The position numbers and the translations under genes were made by a program. From contig NC_084768.1 of the NCBI RefSeq assembly GCF_028858725.1, positions 33,138,664 through 33,202,663 of the forward strand: DNA of 64,000 nucleotides, in the 5' to 3' direction. Source of the stretch: Colius striatus. Its lineage: Eukaryota; Chordata; Aves; Coliiformes; Coliidae. Of this stretch, positions 25,655-38,264 are shown piece after piece. The notes beneath the pieces are model-generated. The model ran no database searches. It was not told the DNA's origin and saw only the letters and a list, made by a program, of their open reading frames with translations. Numbering within the stretch: the stretch's first letter is position 1; every line of letters begins with the position of its first letter.

Positions 25655-28600
25655 GTACCCGCCGGGACGGGGAGGGGGCTCATCCCGGCGGCGGGGCCCG
25701 GGCCGGCAGCGCACCAAAGTTTGGCCGCGTTGGGAAGTGCCGCGCTGCTGCTGCCGCTGCCCGTCCCCGGCGGCTCGGGCCTCGGCCCCCCCGCGCAGCG
25801 CCGTCCCCGGGCGCTGCAGCCCTTGCGGGGGTGTCCGGCGGGGCCGCGGCCCGGGGCACCGCTCGGGCTGTCGCCCCGCGTCTCCGTCGCCCGGCGCTGT
25901 GAGCGGCGCGGCAGAGCGGGCTGCGGGGGCTCGAGGGGGCGGTGCCCGGCGCCTCCCCTTCTCCGAGCCGCCTCCTGTTGCTCCCCGCCGGGGACGTGGA
26001 CGGCAAGCTCGGGGCGAGCGCTGGCTCCGTGGGGCGGCGTCCGACCCGGCTCGTCCCGGGACGGGGCTGCCCGGGAGCCTCGAGCGTCCAGGCCGGCCCG
26101 TCGGGGCGCACGCTGCCTGAGGGTGCGGGCCCAGGGCTTCCCTGCCCCGCCGTGGGGCTGGGGCTGTAGCACGGAGTGCTGAGCAGGATGGCAGGAGCAG
26201 TACCCTTGCTGCAAGCGGCTTCCAGCACCTCTGGCACTTAACCGACGTTCGTTGCCATAGGTTCGACTGGGAGCTTGGGTGCTGGGTGTGGATGTGGCCT
26301 GGTGCAGGTGAGAGGTGAGGTGGAGTGGGACCAAGCCATGATGTGCTCCTGCTGATGGTAGCCAGGCTGCACAGCTGGGCCTCAAGGGAGCTTTCTCCCA
26401 CCTCTCACAGGACCTCACACGTGGCTATAAGCTTCAGCTCCTTTCCAGAGTCTAGTGAAAACAGAGTGATGACGAACCGACTGGAGTTTGACAGTCTTCT
26501 TCCAACCTGACACAACTTTTTTGCTGTGGTGTACTTCAAAGTTTAAAGTACTAGGTTTAGAGTAGGCTGTGGCAGGTCATTGAGGGGCCAGTCACAATAT
26601 GCAAATGTGCACAAATGTGCAACTTGGGTACACCTGTAGCTTGAATACACCTCAGCTGTGGCTGAGCTTAGCCATCAGTTCTCATATTGAGTTCTTTTGT
26701 CCAGTCCCTTTCCTAACTCAGCTACTGCTCGAACCATGACTAATGTCCAGAAATGCTCTACTGGATACTCTGATGAAACTGAAGTGTGGAATGGACATGA
26801 AGAATGAACTATTGTAAATTCTTCCTGGCAATTAGGGAGGCACTGTGGTATGAAATCGGTACTGTTTGTCTTTTACTAACTCAGTGTTTTCTGAGCAGTC
26901 AATATGGGGGCTAGAAGTTCTTCCAGTACTGAAGTTCACGTTTCTGTTACAAAAGTTAGATTGTAGCAGTGCAGGTTTTTGCATACTTCCTTCAAATTTG
27001 TAATGCAAAATGTTTCTGGGGTTACACTGTTTTGCATTTCTAGATATGTATGACAAAGATTTAGAGGACAATATATTATTGTAGGGTCATGTGTTGGTAA
27101 GAGTATGCAGCACTACATGGCTTTAGAAGACTAGTGGTTGTTGACAAAGATGAGCGTTTGCATTACTCTCAGGTCGAAAACAGAAACTTTGGTCAGTTTC
27201 ATCTTCCCGTGTTTTTGTTTTCAGTGCTCATTGAAACAAAAAAGGAAATCAAGGCATTCTACTTCTAACCAATTGTATTGTCCTTTCCCCATCTGTTCAA
27301 ATAAATTTAGTCACTGTACGATTTCTCTCCCAGGTGAATATATCGACAACTACTGATAGCCTAATTGCAGCCCTCTGGGTGCTGTTTTGTTTGTCTCTTT
27401 TTCCTCTTCCTTTTTTTTTCCCTGCATGGGACTTTTTCATGTGTGTGGGGGCAAAATAGTGTATTGTCAATAAAAAATCATGTGTTTTATCTTTTTCTCT
27501 GCAGTAGGGAAAGTGCATTGCCAGCTAAGCCTCTCTCAGTGTAGGTAACTATTCTCAGGAATCTGGTTGAGCAGAGGTCTGTCAACATGAGCACTGGCAG
27601 TACAGCTTGAATGTTTTGGTAACTTTCTCGGCTACAGTATAAAAACTGAATGAATGAATTCACAAAACTTACCTCAGTGGTTAGCATCTCAAACATAGTT
27701 TGTGTAACTAAAATATTAAATCTGACCTTTGGAGTCTTGGTACCACTTTATAATTTCTTTAGCTAGCTAAGAGTGGGTGAAGAGCCTGATGGCACTGGTT
27801 AAAGAGGAGCCAAGAATCTGTGCTATAAGCAGTTAGTCACAGCCAATTCTACAAGTTATTTTTTTAAAAAAAGAGAAAAAATCCTGTCCCTGAAGAGTTT
27901 CATCCCCCTTGGTTGGTTTAGTCAGCAGCTTCAGCTCGTGACTTCATCCCAGTCTTTCTCTACAGTCCCTCTTTGTCGTCTCATTTGCTGATTGGGTGGT
28001 GGACACTTTGTAGCTCTCTGCCATCCACTCTCCAGTGAGTGAGAGTAAATCTCCCAGCCTTCCTTGGTAGGATCTCAGCAGAACAGAGATGTTTTACTAC
28101 ACTAAGGTTGTCAGGTTGCCACAAACTTGAAACTCTGACAGAAAATTAACAGCTTCACTCCCCCAAATACCTTAGTATGAAACAGTGTCATCCTTCTTAC
28201 AATGGGTAGAGAGTATGTTGGCATTTCACAGATCTCACCTTCCCTCTGAATTATCTATTGCATGTGTTTAAAGTGGCATTGAACATTGAATGGGTAATTC
28301 CTTGCTGGCACATGCTGTCACAGCTGTTTCCAGTTGTTAGCACTGATGCCTGGCTTGTGAGAATAAAAGGAAAGGTGTGAAGGGCTAGAGCCATGTTCTG
28401 AAATAGCAATCTGGGAATTGTCTGAGAATTACTGGGGTAAATCTGTGGTGCTTTCACATGTAATGAATGTTGTCGTTGTAACTGTGTCAGGCTTTCTCTT
28501 CATTTTGCTCTGGAAAGTATAGATGGCTCTTAAATCACATCTTGTTTGAAAAGTTATTATAAAGTTAATCCCTGTAGCTTTACTTAGGTTATTTTAGAAA

Positions 28601-29489
28601 GCTAAAGCTAACATTTGCAGGGCTTCTCATGCACTGTACTCTTATTTCTGTGGCAGTGTAGTCCATAGGTGTAAATAAGTTGCTGTTGCCTATTGCAGAC
28701 AAAAGCTTTACAAACTACATTAAATTTACGGTAAAGAGGAGCATTTTTTTAAGCGCCAGCATGTGCCTGTTGGGTGCTGACCTTGGTGAGGACACAGGAG
28801 GCTCCAGGAGTTCTCACTTCTCAGCGATCATGTGCATGTTGGTTGTGAGTTTCTTTAGCAGCAAGACACACAGGGCTCTCTGAAAGCCACTAATGAGGGT
28901 GGAATGAGGTTGTAGCCTGTTGGAGCAGGGCAGCAGGCAGCACTCCTGAACCCAAGGGCTGCAGCTGGCTCCAAGGTCAGTGAGGTGCTGAATGGGACAA
29001 AGCTTGTGCAATGCTTCCTGCTGCATGTCAGGGCCACTCTGGAAGTGCCCCACAAGCCTCAAGGATGCTTTAGTTCCTTGCAGTTGCAACCTGCAGTTTC
29101 CAGATTGCTTAGAGCACCAGGTTTGATAGCAGTTCATCTTTCCCTGGGGCATGTGCTTGGTGGGTGCTACAAAGCATGGGCTGTGGCAGCAAGGTTTTAC
29201 TTGTCAGGTTTATTCTGCTCACGGTACCAATGGAATAGAAGAGTGAAAGACTGTGGTGCCTTGAAGGTACATCTGAGAGCTAAGTGTGGTGTCCTCTAAA
29301 GGGGCAAGGACTGAAAACCAAACAATACTGTAAAAACCCAGGAAACCTCCAGCCAGCAAGGTAGCAGGGAATCCTGCAAGTCAGCATGGCTCACAGAGCT
29401 GTCAGGCAAAAGCTGTGTGGATAACTGGCAGGAGCTAGCTGGCTTTGATCTAGGCTAAACTTTAATTTTCAAAAGCCCCAATTATGGCA

Positions 29490-29860
29490 GTCTCTTTCTC
29501 TGTGGCAGATGCCCACTCGTCGTTTGAAGTTCCATAACAAAGTTTTAACATGTACAATTTTTTAAAGTTGTTGGTTTATAGCTTGCTGTGATGATCAGAT
29601 GGCTGTTCCAGATTGATGGCTGTGTCTTCCTGGGGTCATTTGATGAGCAATCAGCGAGGAAACAAAGCTTCCCGTTTAGCTATTTTTGTTTAATGAATTT
29701 CTCAAGCTCTGTCATTGTTTTACTGGTTTTATTGTAGTAAACTCCTAGCTGAGTGAAACAGCAATTATAGCATGATTAGTAAGATCTCGTGGAAGATTAT
29801 AGACCACAATTATCACGTCTATCTTTGAGAACCTAACAATATGATTTACTCATAAGGTTG
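29490..29860. promoter_or_regulatory. Candidate conserved non-coding block in intron 1
   Basis: AT-rich, repeat-free stretch with several ATTA-containing words (gcaattatagcatgattag, acaattatcacg) and retained CpGs (agatctcgtgg, atcacgtct). It resembles enhancer-like intronic DNA, judged only by appearance. Confidence 0.2.
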
Positions 29861-30862
29861 AAACTTGGTCTGGCAAGTAGGAAAGTCTTCTGTATGAAAC
29901 ATTTTATCTTTCTGTGTTGTACATGCAAATCCTGTTGATGCTCAAAGAGTTATGTATGGCCTTGGCTCACTGACCATAGCCTGCTCAGTTGTAACACTGA
30001 AATTATGTCCCCCAAAATAATCACATTGAGGGGGGAAAAAAGAGCCAACGATTGTGCCTTTTCATTTTCCTTCAACCTTTGAGTTTTAATGTTACTCATG
30101 AATTCAGGTTCCAATTCTTTCCCACATTTTTAACATTTGACTCTTTTTGTAAGAAGGTAAAACCTCCTAATCCCACCTTTTCCCATGGCTGGCACTTAAT
30201 GAGTTGTCACCGTGGTTTAGAACTCTGAAAGCAAGAAGGACCTGAAAATCACTTTCCTTTGTGTTATGTAAATGGATTTCGTTATGCTTTTACATTGTAG
30301 ACTGGACTCAGTGGTATTCTTTCTTCTGCTTAGTGTTACATCTTTTAAGAAAGTAAGACTCCATGTTAATACAGGCAGCTGAGGTCCCTGAGGTGGGGTT
30401 TTGCCCATCAGATGGGGCAGGGCAGCCTTCTCAGCTGCATCTGAAGGGGTGTGGTCTTAGCAGCAGGGCAGAACTTGTTCAGGTTTTAGTGCAGCTGAGA
30501 GATGTGCCTCTGATTTACTTGGACCCAAGGTTGCTCAGCTGTCTGCATCCTACAAGCCAGACTACATGCATGGTGCACTTTGTGCTACCTGAAGGTACAT
30601 GCTACTGCTTTTCAGATGGACACTTTAAAACTCTTCTGTCCATCCTCTCCTATGCTGTTTTGCCATTATCAGGCAAGTGACCCAGGGAATGCAAACATAG
30701 CTGGCACTGAGTGGGGAACTCACTCCTGCTTCCAGCATAGAGAAAGGCTGAAATTCCTGCTGGTTGCAGACAAGCTGGGTTGAATGTGTCCTGTTTGTTC
30801 TGGCTATGCTAACCCTTTGACAGCACAGAGTTCAAATCAAAAACTGCTTTCTCTCCCTCCCT

Positions 30863-30877
30863 GGTTGCCTGGCAACC
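30863..30877. promoter_or_regulatory. Perfect X-box palindrome (RFX-type)
   Basis: GGTTGCC-T-GGCAACC, a perfect 7+1+7 inverted repeat matching the RFX half-site arrangement with a one-base spacer. It lies in DPYD intron 1, about 5.2 kb downstream of exon 1. Motif identity is seen directly. Use as a binding site is inferred. Confidence 0.5.
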
Positions 30878-33800
30878 TCCCTCCTCTTATTAGCATATGA
30901 TTTCTATTCCTTTTTTTATTTCATCAGTACAGTGTTGCACACTCTGCTCCCTGCCCTGTGCCGTCGTCTTTGAGAAGAGCAGGATTTGTGCCTTTATATG
31001 AGACTTCGGCAAGTATGTGATTTGGCAAAGAAACCAGACATTTGGGATTAGGAAACCTTTGGCCATAAATGTCTTATCAGAAGCTCAGAGGGTGGTGTTT
31101 GTGTGGGCACGTTATTCAAAGTCTTCGTTTTCATTTGCTGTCATTTGTGTACTAAGGGCAGATTTCTTCTTGCAGATCAGCAGAGCATAAATCTCTGGCA
31201 TCTTTACGTGTGCAGAGCATTAGTTAGTGAAATGTGCCAGCAAAGACTGGCTACACAGATCTTGGGCATTTTGTTGTCTTGGTCTGTGTGCAATTCAAAC
31301 ACAATGCCATAATTCAATGTGTAAATATATAAAAAAAGGGATATATCCAGGTCAAATTGTGACTGGAGATGAAAGCATGGAAAGAAATGGAGCAAATGAA
31401 CTGAATTCTCCGGTTTTCTTCTTGTAATAACGCTTATTAGAAATAACAAGAGGAGTTTGCCCTCAAATCAGCCAGATGGATTCTTTCATGAAATAACAGG
31501 TGATTCACACTAGGTCTGCAGTTTAACCTTAAATTCCTTCCCCTCCTCCCCGTTTATAGACTCTTTAAAACCCTTAAGAAATACCTGAGTCTTTTTTTAT
31601 TGTTGCAGATGGCAAAGAACGTGGGATTTGAGTAGGTGAGGTTCTTTAAATATCATTAGAAAAAACTTAACAGCAACCACAAAAATGAGAAGACACAGTG
31701 AAGGTGAAATACCAAAACAAGTACATTGGGGAACTGTTTCTATCAAGATGCGCATAGGAGTTTTTTCTTGATGCTGTCCAAATTGAAAGCTACTACTGAG
31801 TTAAGCTGTAGTACAATCATCATTCTCAGCCCAGATTGACACCAAAGAGATCTCATTTTCCCTTGAAAGCAGGAAGAATGCAAGAATCTCTTTGTGAAGC
31901 AATTCTGGTACATCTTCTATCCCTGAGACAGCTTGGAAATTGCTGTGTGACCTTCCCTGACTGCCTTGGAACAGAAGAGGGATTTATACCCCCTGGAAGT
32001 GCATCTGGAGAACTAGCACGTCTATACCAAACCCATAAGTGTATTTGTGAAGGGCTTAGGGTGAATGGAGGTTCTGCATTAAACAGTGGTAGGCCTTAAT
32101 GAAAGCCATTGAGTGTTTTAATTCCCTCAGGTATCAGTGCATGAGCATGCAGTGTGGGGGGTGGCTTACTGCAGCCAATAGCTGTAGCATGTCAGCCTTA
32201 GATAACTAGTACTTGAGGCACGTGTTCCAGGCTGGGGAGGAATACACCCATTCTTTGATATGTAGTCTCAGAACAAATGAAATAACACATGTATTTAACA
32301 CCTTTGTTTTCTTACACTGTAGACAGAGTTGGGCAATTTCACTTCTGCCCTCTGTCAAAACACTTAGACCTTCTTACGAAACCTCTGGACTCTTACCCTT
32401 GTCAGAGATGCCTCAGTAAGCCAGTGTGGGACTTTGAGTGCTTTTAGGTCTGGCAGAGGTTTTGCCACTTGAAATTAGGGTAAGCCCACCTATAAAAGTT
32501 GATTTGTTTTGGTGTGTGTTTATTTTCATAACGCTTCCAGTATTTACACACAGAGCTTCAGAGAGCTTTAGTGGTGTGGTAAACATTAATATGTGTGATG
32601 CCAGTATTGTATTTGTAAATTTAAAGTGATAAACACAATGAAGTCCTTGAAATGCCAAACCTTTCATCTCTGCTGAAGCCAAGGTTCAATTTTATTTTCA
32701 GTATGACATTTGCTGCCTGAAGTGTTACAAGTGACTTGACCTTAAAATTACGTGTATTTTAGTTCATTGGAATGGCTGGCCTTTCCAGTTCAGCCTGACA
32801 CCAGCAGTGCAAACGGGAGATGGCAGACGTGCTTGCCTGTGACTTCATCTGAAAGCTAATTAAAAGAATATCTAGGTGATGAATCTAAATATTTCCATTT
32901 AGATGGGATGGTAGTCATCAGTTAAAGGCAATCATGCTGCATTCTGACATTTTAATTTCAGGTTCAAAAACAATTATATGTGTAATTAATGAGAGAAGTG
33001 TCCAGGCAGCCAAACTGTCTGATTTACACGTCTTGCTGCTGTATGCAGGGTTTGGTGTTTTTTTTAATAGGTGTACCTGTGCACACTACTTGGAGATTGT
33101 AGAAATGGGTGGGAAAATGGAAAGCTGCTTTGAAAGTTTGATGTTAGTTAGCTCCTTCCTAACGACACCCTTTCAGATCAGGTCATATGCACAACATCAT
33201 TAGCTTTGCATTTACCACAGGGACTGGACTCTGTGCCATTTTCAGATGGGTTGTTGTACTACTTACTTAATTCATATATTTTTGCAGACTTTCCTTGGTT
33301 CTTTGTTGTGATTTTGTTAGTTGTGCTCTGAGAGACATTTAAATTGAAACTTCTGTTGGAACGAACTGTCCTGGCCAGGGTTTTCCTGGTTAACAGAATG
33401 TCTGACCAACTTTTGGAGTGAGTGGAGCAGGCTGCTGTGCAGGAGATGCATGACTGAAAGTTGGGCTGCTGCTTCTTGAGAGGGATATTTGCTTGTGTCA
33501 TACAGCCTACACAGTGCTGTCTACCCAGGCTTGAGAGAGGTCCTCACACTGCATCCCGTTAGTTGATTAAGGAAGAATGATATTGTGCTCTTAAGGGAGC
33601 CCTTTGCAGTCTTCAGATGAGGGGACAGAAGGCAGGACGTGTCCTTTTGGGTGAGGAGAAATGGACTGATAAGTATATGGAGGGATCTAGAGGGAAGCAG
33701 AAGAGAAATGTGCTCTGCAAGCAGGCTCTTGCCAAATTTAACAATCACAACGTTTTCCTTTGCAGCCATTGCACTGTTAGCACCTCGCTCATTATAAAGT

Positions 33801-35916
33801 GCTTGGTTTTGCCTTGATTGAGAACGGCATTCTATGAAACCCAGTTCTGCTCTGCTCTTAACAATGAGCTGACTTCCCTCCCATCCAGGCATGTCTAGCA
33901 TCCATGCAAACCTCCAGAATGCTTCTGTGAAAGCAGGTACAAGTGTTAAAATAGGTTATTAAAAATATAGACCCATAATGTGAGTAAAGATGATTGGAAG
34001 CATAAAATGAGGTTTTACACCTGGAAGTTATTATAGTTATTTAGATTGAGTGAGAATAATAACCAATTGTTTTCTAAGATGTATGACACATTTATGAAAA
34101 ACCTTGAAGGATAAATGGATCTTTTTAGTATGCTACTTCCACAAAGGCCTCTATGAATAAAATAATAGTGAGAGAACTCTCAGTGGATGCTGAATACTGC
34201 TAATTGATGAAATTATTACTTATTACACTGCAACTGAACTCTGCTTAGAAACACTATTTTCAGTATGATTTTTAGAAAATGACAGCTGAAATGTAAGAGG
34301 CTTTGTATTGAAAGTGAATAGTGATAATTTCTTGATATCCTTGCGATGGAGGATATTTCAATGACAGTTAAAGCTGAGAAAAGTGATTTTATGTTTTTCC
34401 TTTTAAGTGCTCAAATCGTGGAATATCACTATGGAAATAAAATGAACTTTTCTGAAATCAATAGAGTAGGCTTAATCTGGATTTATGAGGCATTTAAAAA
34501 GAAAGTATTCTTATTTATAATAAAACAGCAGATTGTTTGTGACAACAGTTTCCTTATGTCGTGTTTTAAGGTTAAAAATGAGGTCTGTGAGATAAGGTGT
34601 AGCCCCCTCGTTTAGGAAAACTCGTATCGTAAATGGAATCTGTAGTGAGGAAGTACTCTGATACTCCCTGCCCAGGGCAAAGGTGGGAATGTGTCCCTCA
34701 TTTGGCTTTGATTTAGTACTGATGAAACTAATGCCTGCTGTTCTTGATGTGTCACTTTAGGTCTATATTCTGGCTCTGAAGGAATGTTTTCAGTGATTGG
34801 TGCAAGGAACCGTGTGCAACGTAATGTGCATAGTGTAGTATTTGGGAATACGATGTAGAGGTGAATAGAGGATCTGTTTTGATCCCTAACAGATGTGTTC
34901 CCCAGTGCTAGAGGTATACTTTCCATTAATCTTGCGTCTTCAGAGACTGTGTGACAAAGTCAACTTGTGCAAATTCACTTAACGCTTGTGTCTGTGCACG
35001 CTAATGACAGGACCACAAGAATGGGATGTTAGAGATGGTTCACAGCCTTATTCTGCTTCCATTCTAAAGCTGTTTGATATTGCCCTCTTTTCAGTTCCAG
35101 TTGAAAATGTAAGATTTTAAAGATATTTTAAGCTCATACATAGCTCTTCAAACCAGATGGAAGTGAGAGAGTGACAAAAGAGTTGGGAGGGGAAAAAAAC
35201 TTAGATAACCACAACAGAAGCTGTTCTAGAACACTGGTGATAAAATGCAGAAATGAAATGAATACAGAGCAGGGAGAGTACAAACATTCTCTTCTCTCAA
35301 AAAACCCACCGTCTGAGTGAAATGTCAGCAGTAAGCAAGACTATCGACTGGCAAAGCACAGCTCCTCTCTGTTGGGATATGATGAGAAATAGTGTTCAGA
35401 AGACTGTAGAATATTGTTCTGAAGTAAAGCAGAGTAGCTTGCACACTGCCAAATCTGGGCACCAGGTGAGGAGATAAGATGAATTGATTTAGGAACCCCA
35501 AGAAGTATTTAGCACAAAAGCAAGGTTAGCTCATTTTTAACTCCCAGCGTAATGTTCTCTACTCAATCAGTGAGTCCTTAATGTCAAAATGTATCAGCAG
35601 CCTTGAGAGTTGGATTATAAAACTCTTTCAGTGCTGGAGCAGTCTTCTTGTTATATTTGTGCTCTGATTTGCTTTTATGAGCTTAGCTGAGCAGCTAATC
35701 AGCTGAACTTCATCTAGGTGTGCCATCCATCCTGTGGCAGGGGGGAACATGGGAATGATCTGCTCTTTGTGGAGTCACAGGGACTCCAGTAACTGAGACG
35801 CTTGTGCAAAAGTAGCTCTTCTTGTAATATCCTGTGACTCTTCCCCCTTTCCCCCCTGCCCTCCCTAGGAAACTCATGCATTTGAGTAGATGTAAGCGTT
35901 TAAACTCGGGCAGTTT

Positions 35917-36009
35917 CAGGCTGAAAACAGCCATCCTAGAGGAATGCCTGTGCGAAGGCTGTCAGTTGATGTGCTCAGGCTGAGAACCACCATCCTAGAG
36001 GAATACCTG
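35917..36009. repeat. 34-bp direct duplication, 59-bp period
   Basis: Copies at 35917-35950 and 35976-36009 share 30 of 34 positions, both starting caggctga and containing ccatcctagaggaat. The 25-bp spacer is not repeated. This is a short local duplication in intron 1. No known repeat family is recognised. Confidence 0.85.
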
Positions 36010-37169
36010 GGTACTTCTCTGCATTGTTTCCAGTGTACTAAATAACATCACTTCTGTTGCAGCTCTTCCTGGTACTTTGCAGTGTTTGGTCCTGCTCTTA
36101 CCAAACCACAAACTGAGGGATGCTGATCTGAGACGAGTGTTTGTTAGTATTTCCATCCTAATTGAACGACAGTTTTGTGATCTTGTACAGGAAAAAGAGC
36201 TTTTTCCTGCCAGCCAGATGTTTTTGTGAAAGTCCAATATTTAATGTTTTCTGCAGCTTGGAATCCAAGGCTTTAGAAGCATCACAGTATGTTTAGAGGA
36301 GAACTAATTAACTAAGTTTGTAGAAAACTTTACAGGAGGTAAAAACAATAATTCCCTCTGCAGAGGTCTCATAGCAAAAGTGTTTGTTTGTCAGTTTATC
36401 TAAAGCAGTCAGAGTTGGAAAATAATACTACTACACACAACACCCTTTATAAAGTGTTTTAAAAGCGAATTTTCTGAGTAAGCATGTGACAAAGGATGGT
36501 AGATCAGAATCCAGATGTTTGCTAGCGTGTTTTTAGGTTGGACAACCCAATCTGATTATCCTGTTTTTTAAGAGTATCACCTCTGCCCCCAGCCCACACA
36601 TTCAGCAGGATTTAGTGTCAATGAGATTTAAAAATCAAAACAGTTGAATAGAGTGAAGAGCTCCAAGCAATTGCTTTGTATTGCCCAGTACTGATGTGTG
36701 TTCCATTGTGATGCCCTGTGTGTTCAGGGAATGTCACGTTTCCTTGCTTGAAGGGGTCAGGATCACTGCGTGCCTTCTGTAAAAGGAGACAGTGAGGTGT
36801 TAAAATTGAAAAGGAAGAACTGGCAACAGTTGCTTCTTGCACTCCTTGCATGGGCTGACAAATGTTGCTGCTTGAGTATTGGCTGAGTTATTTTTTTGAT
36901 TATCAGACATTGAATAATTTTCTAATCTGTGATTTCACATATCCAACCCCTGCTGTTTATAGTATGTAACGAGCAAATCCTTCACATTTCTGTTTTCCTC
37001 CCACATGCTGATGGTTTTTTTCCCCTTTTTTGGTTAGGATGCTCTGCTGTATACCAAAATGACTTGAAAATCAGTAATCCCATTGTCAGTTTTAATGCAG
37101 TGGTAAAATACAGAGTAGCTACTGAAATTTCTGTAGATGTTTGCACATTAGTTGCGCACAGGTAAGTTC

Positions 37170-37960
37170 ATTTGTTGCTTCTTAATGCTGCAAGAGATTT
37201 CGAAAGTCGGTACTGATAGGTGGCGTGTTCTTGGAACAAACACAAACACTCACGTGTGTTTCAGGCGTTGAGTGTACTAGATCTTTTGGATGGGTGTTGT
37301 CACTCTCATCCTTGCATTTCAGGTTCATTTACTGGACTCTGAAAATCACCTTTTAACAAAGTTTTCGGAACATTGCTTTGCTCAGCTGAAATGAGTTCCG
37401 CTGATTTTGCCGATGATTAAACTTAAAGCAGTAATAACTTTTAGTGCTAATTTCTCTCCTATGATCAGAAGTCAGTAGAGCATTCACTTTTCATTAACTG
37501 ACATGTCTCTAACGCAAGTTTGGGTTTTGGTTAAGCAAACATCTGCAATTGAGGGTTCAAATGAGAGGTTTAATTATGGGGATACGATGGCCTATTTTTG
37601 CTTTTGGCACCGAGTTTTATTTCCAAAGGCAACCGAGCTTGCTTTCTCATTCAGTCTGTTTGTCTTCTTGCAGGAAAATAGAAGTGAGACGTAAATGTAT
37701 GTGTACGATAATGCTCCTTTTTGCTGAGAGAGGGTCATTAAATGGCTCTCCATGTGAGTGAGCAGTTACAAATGTTATTTAGTACTCCTTGTGTAACAGA
37801 GCAATTTGATGCGCCAGCGATCGGGGCATACATAAACATTACAGTGAGGAAACCAGAAACTTCTGTTAGACCCTTGGTGCAAACCTAAGTATTTTCTGAA
37901 GCTCAATGTGATGATCTGCGAAGAAGGAAGATATTTTTACTAGGAAGATGAAAAAGTGAC
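37170..37960. promoter_or_regulatory. Candidate conserved non-coding block in intron 1
   Basis: AT-rich unique sequence in which CpGs persist despite the AT background (gatgcgccagcgatcgggg near 37,810; gatacgatgg near 37,582; gtacgataatg near 37,702). ATTA-type words are frequent. Retained CpG in AT-rich non-repeat DNA is often a trace of constraint, but only an alignment can show it. Short open frames in the block (up to 70 codons) do not look coding. Confidence 0.3.
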
Positions 37961-38179
37961 TTTGAATGTAGTGGATTTCACAGGCTGTGGAGAACCATGC
38001 ATGTGCTTACTTTCAAAGCAACGGTAGTTGTGAACCAAAGAATCAGGGCTATGAGATGAGCTGCTCTGTTTCTTTTTGCGTTTAGGCAATCGGTTGGATC
38101 ATTAAAGACTGGCCTGTTAGAGAGAAATGTATTAAAATGTTAAATGTGGGTAGAAGGATAGCAGGACCGAATTTTAAAC

Positions 38180-38264
38180 CCTTGCAGGTTGACCTGCTTC
38201 AGCAGGGGGGTTGGACTAGATGATCTCTAAAGGTCCCTTCCAATCCTACCATTCTATGGTTCCA
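38180..38264 (+). mobile_element. CR1 LINE 3' tail fragment
   Basis: The stretch contains the hallmark CR1 3' sequence: gggttggactagatgatct, then ctaaaggtcccttccaatc, then ctaccattctatgg. It is a 5'-truncated insertion in the sense orientation of DPYD inside intron 1. It is well preserved compared with other repeats here, so relatively young. The left limit is approximate. Confidence 0.92.

Larger units (their letters stand above)
25190..26170 (+). promoter_or_regulatory. DPYD: CpG island and promoter region of DPYD
   Basis: Nearly 1 kb of very GC-rich, CpG-dense sequence, the strongest such block in the window, bracketing DPYD exon 1. It has GC boxes (GGGGCGG at 25477 and CCCGCCC at 25501) and no TATA box, as usual for a CpG-island promoter with dispersed start sites. 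Transcription should start within roughly 50-150 bp upstream of 25616, but the exact site is not visible. Long GC-rich open frames on both strands here (up to 388 codons on the minus strand) reflect composition, not genes. Confidence 0.85.

Noticed and set aside
25200..26182. Long + strand frames (143-221 codons) in the CpG island
   Set aside because: Only the frame containing the ATG at 25616 is supported, and only to the donor at 25655. The rest is intron or 5' flank with compositional bias.
25252..26418. Minus-strand frames of 388 and 370 codons over the CpG island
   Set aside because: They coincide with the DPYD promoter and exon 1, overlap each other in different frames, and consist of Arg/Pro/Ala/Gly-rich low-complexity sequence expected from stop-poor GC-rich DNA.
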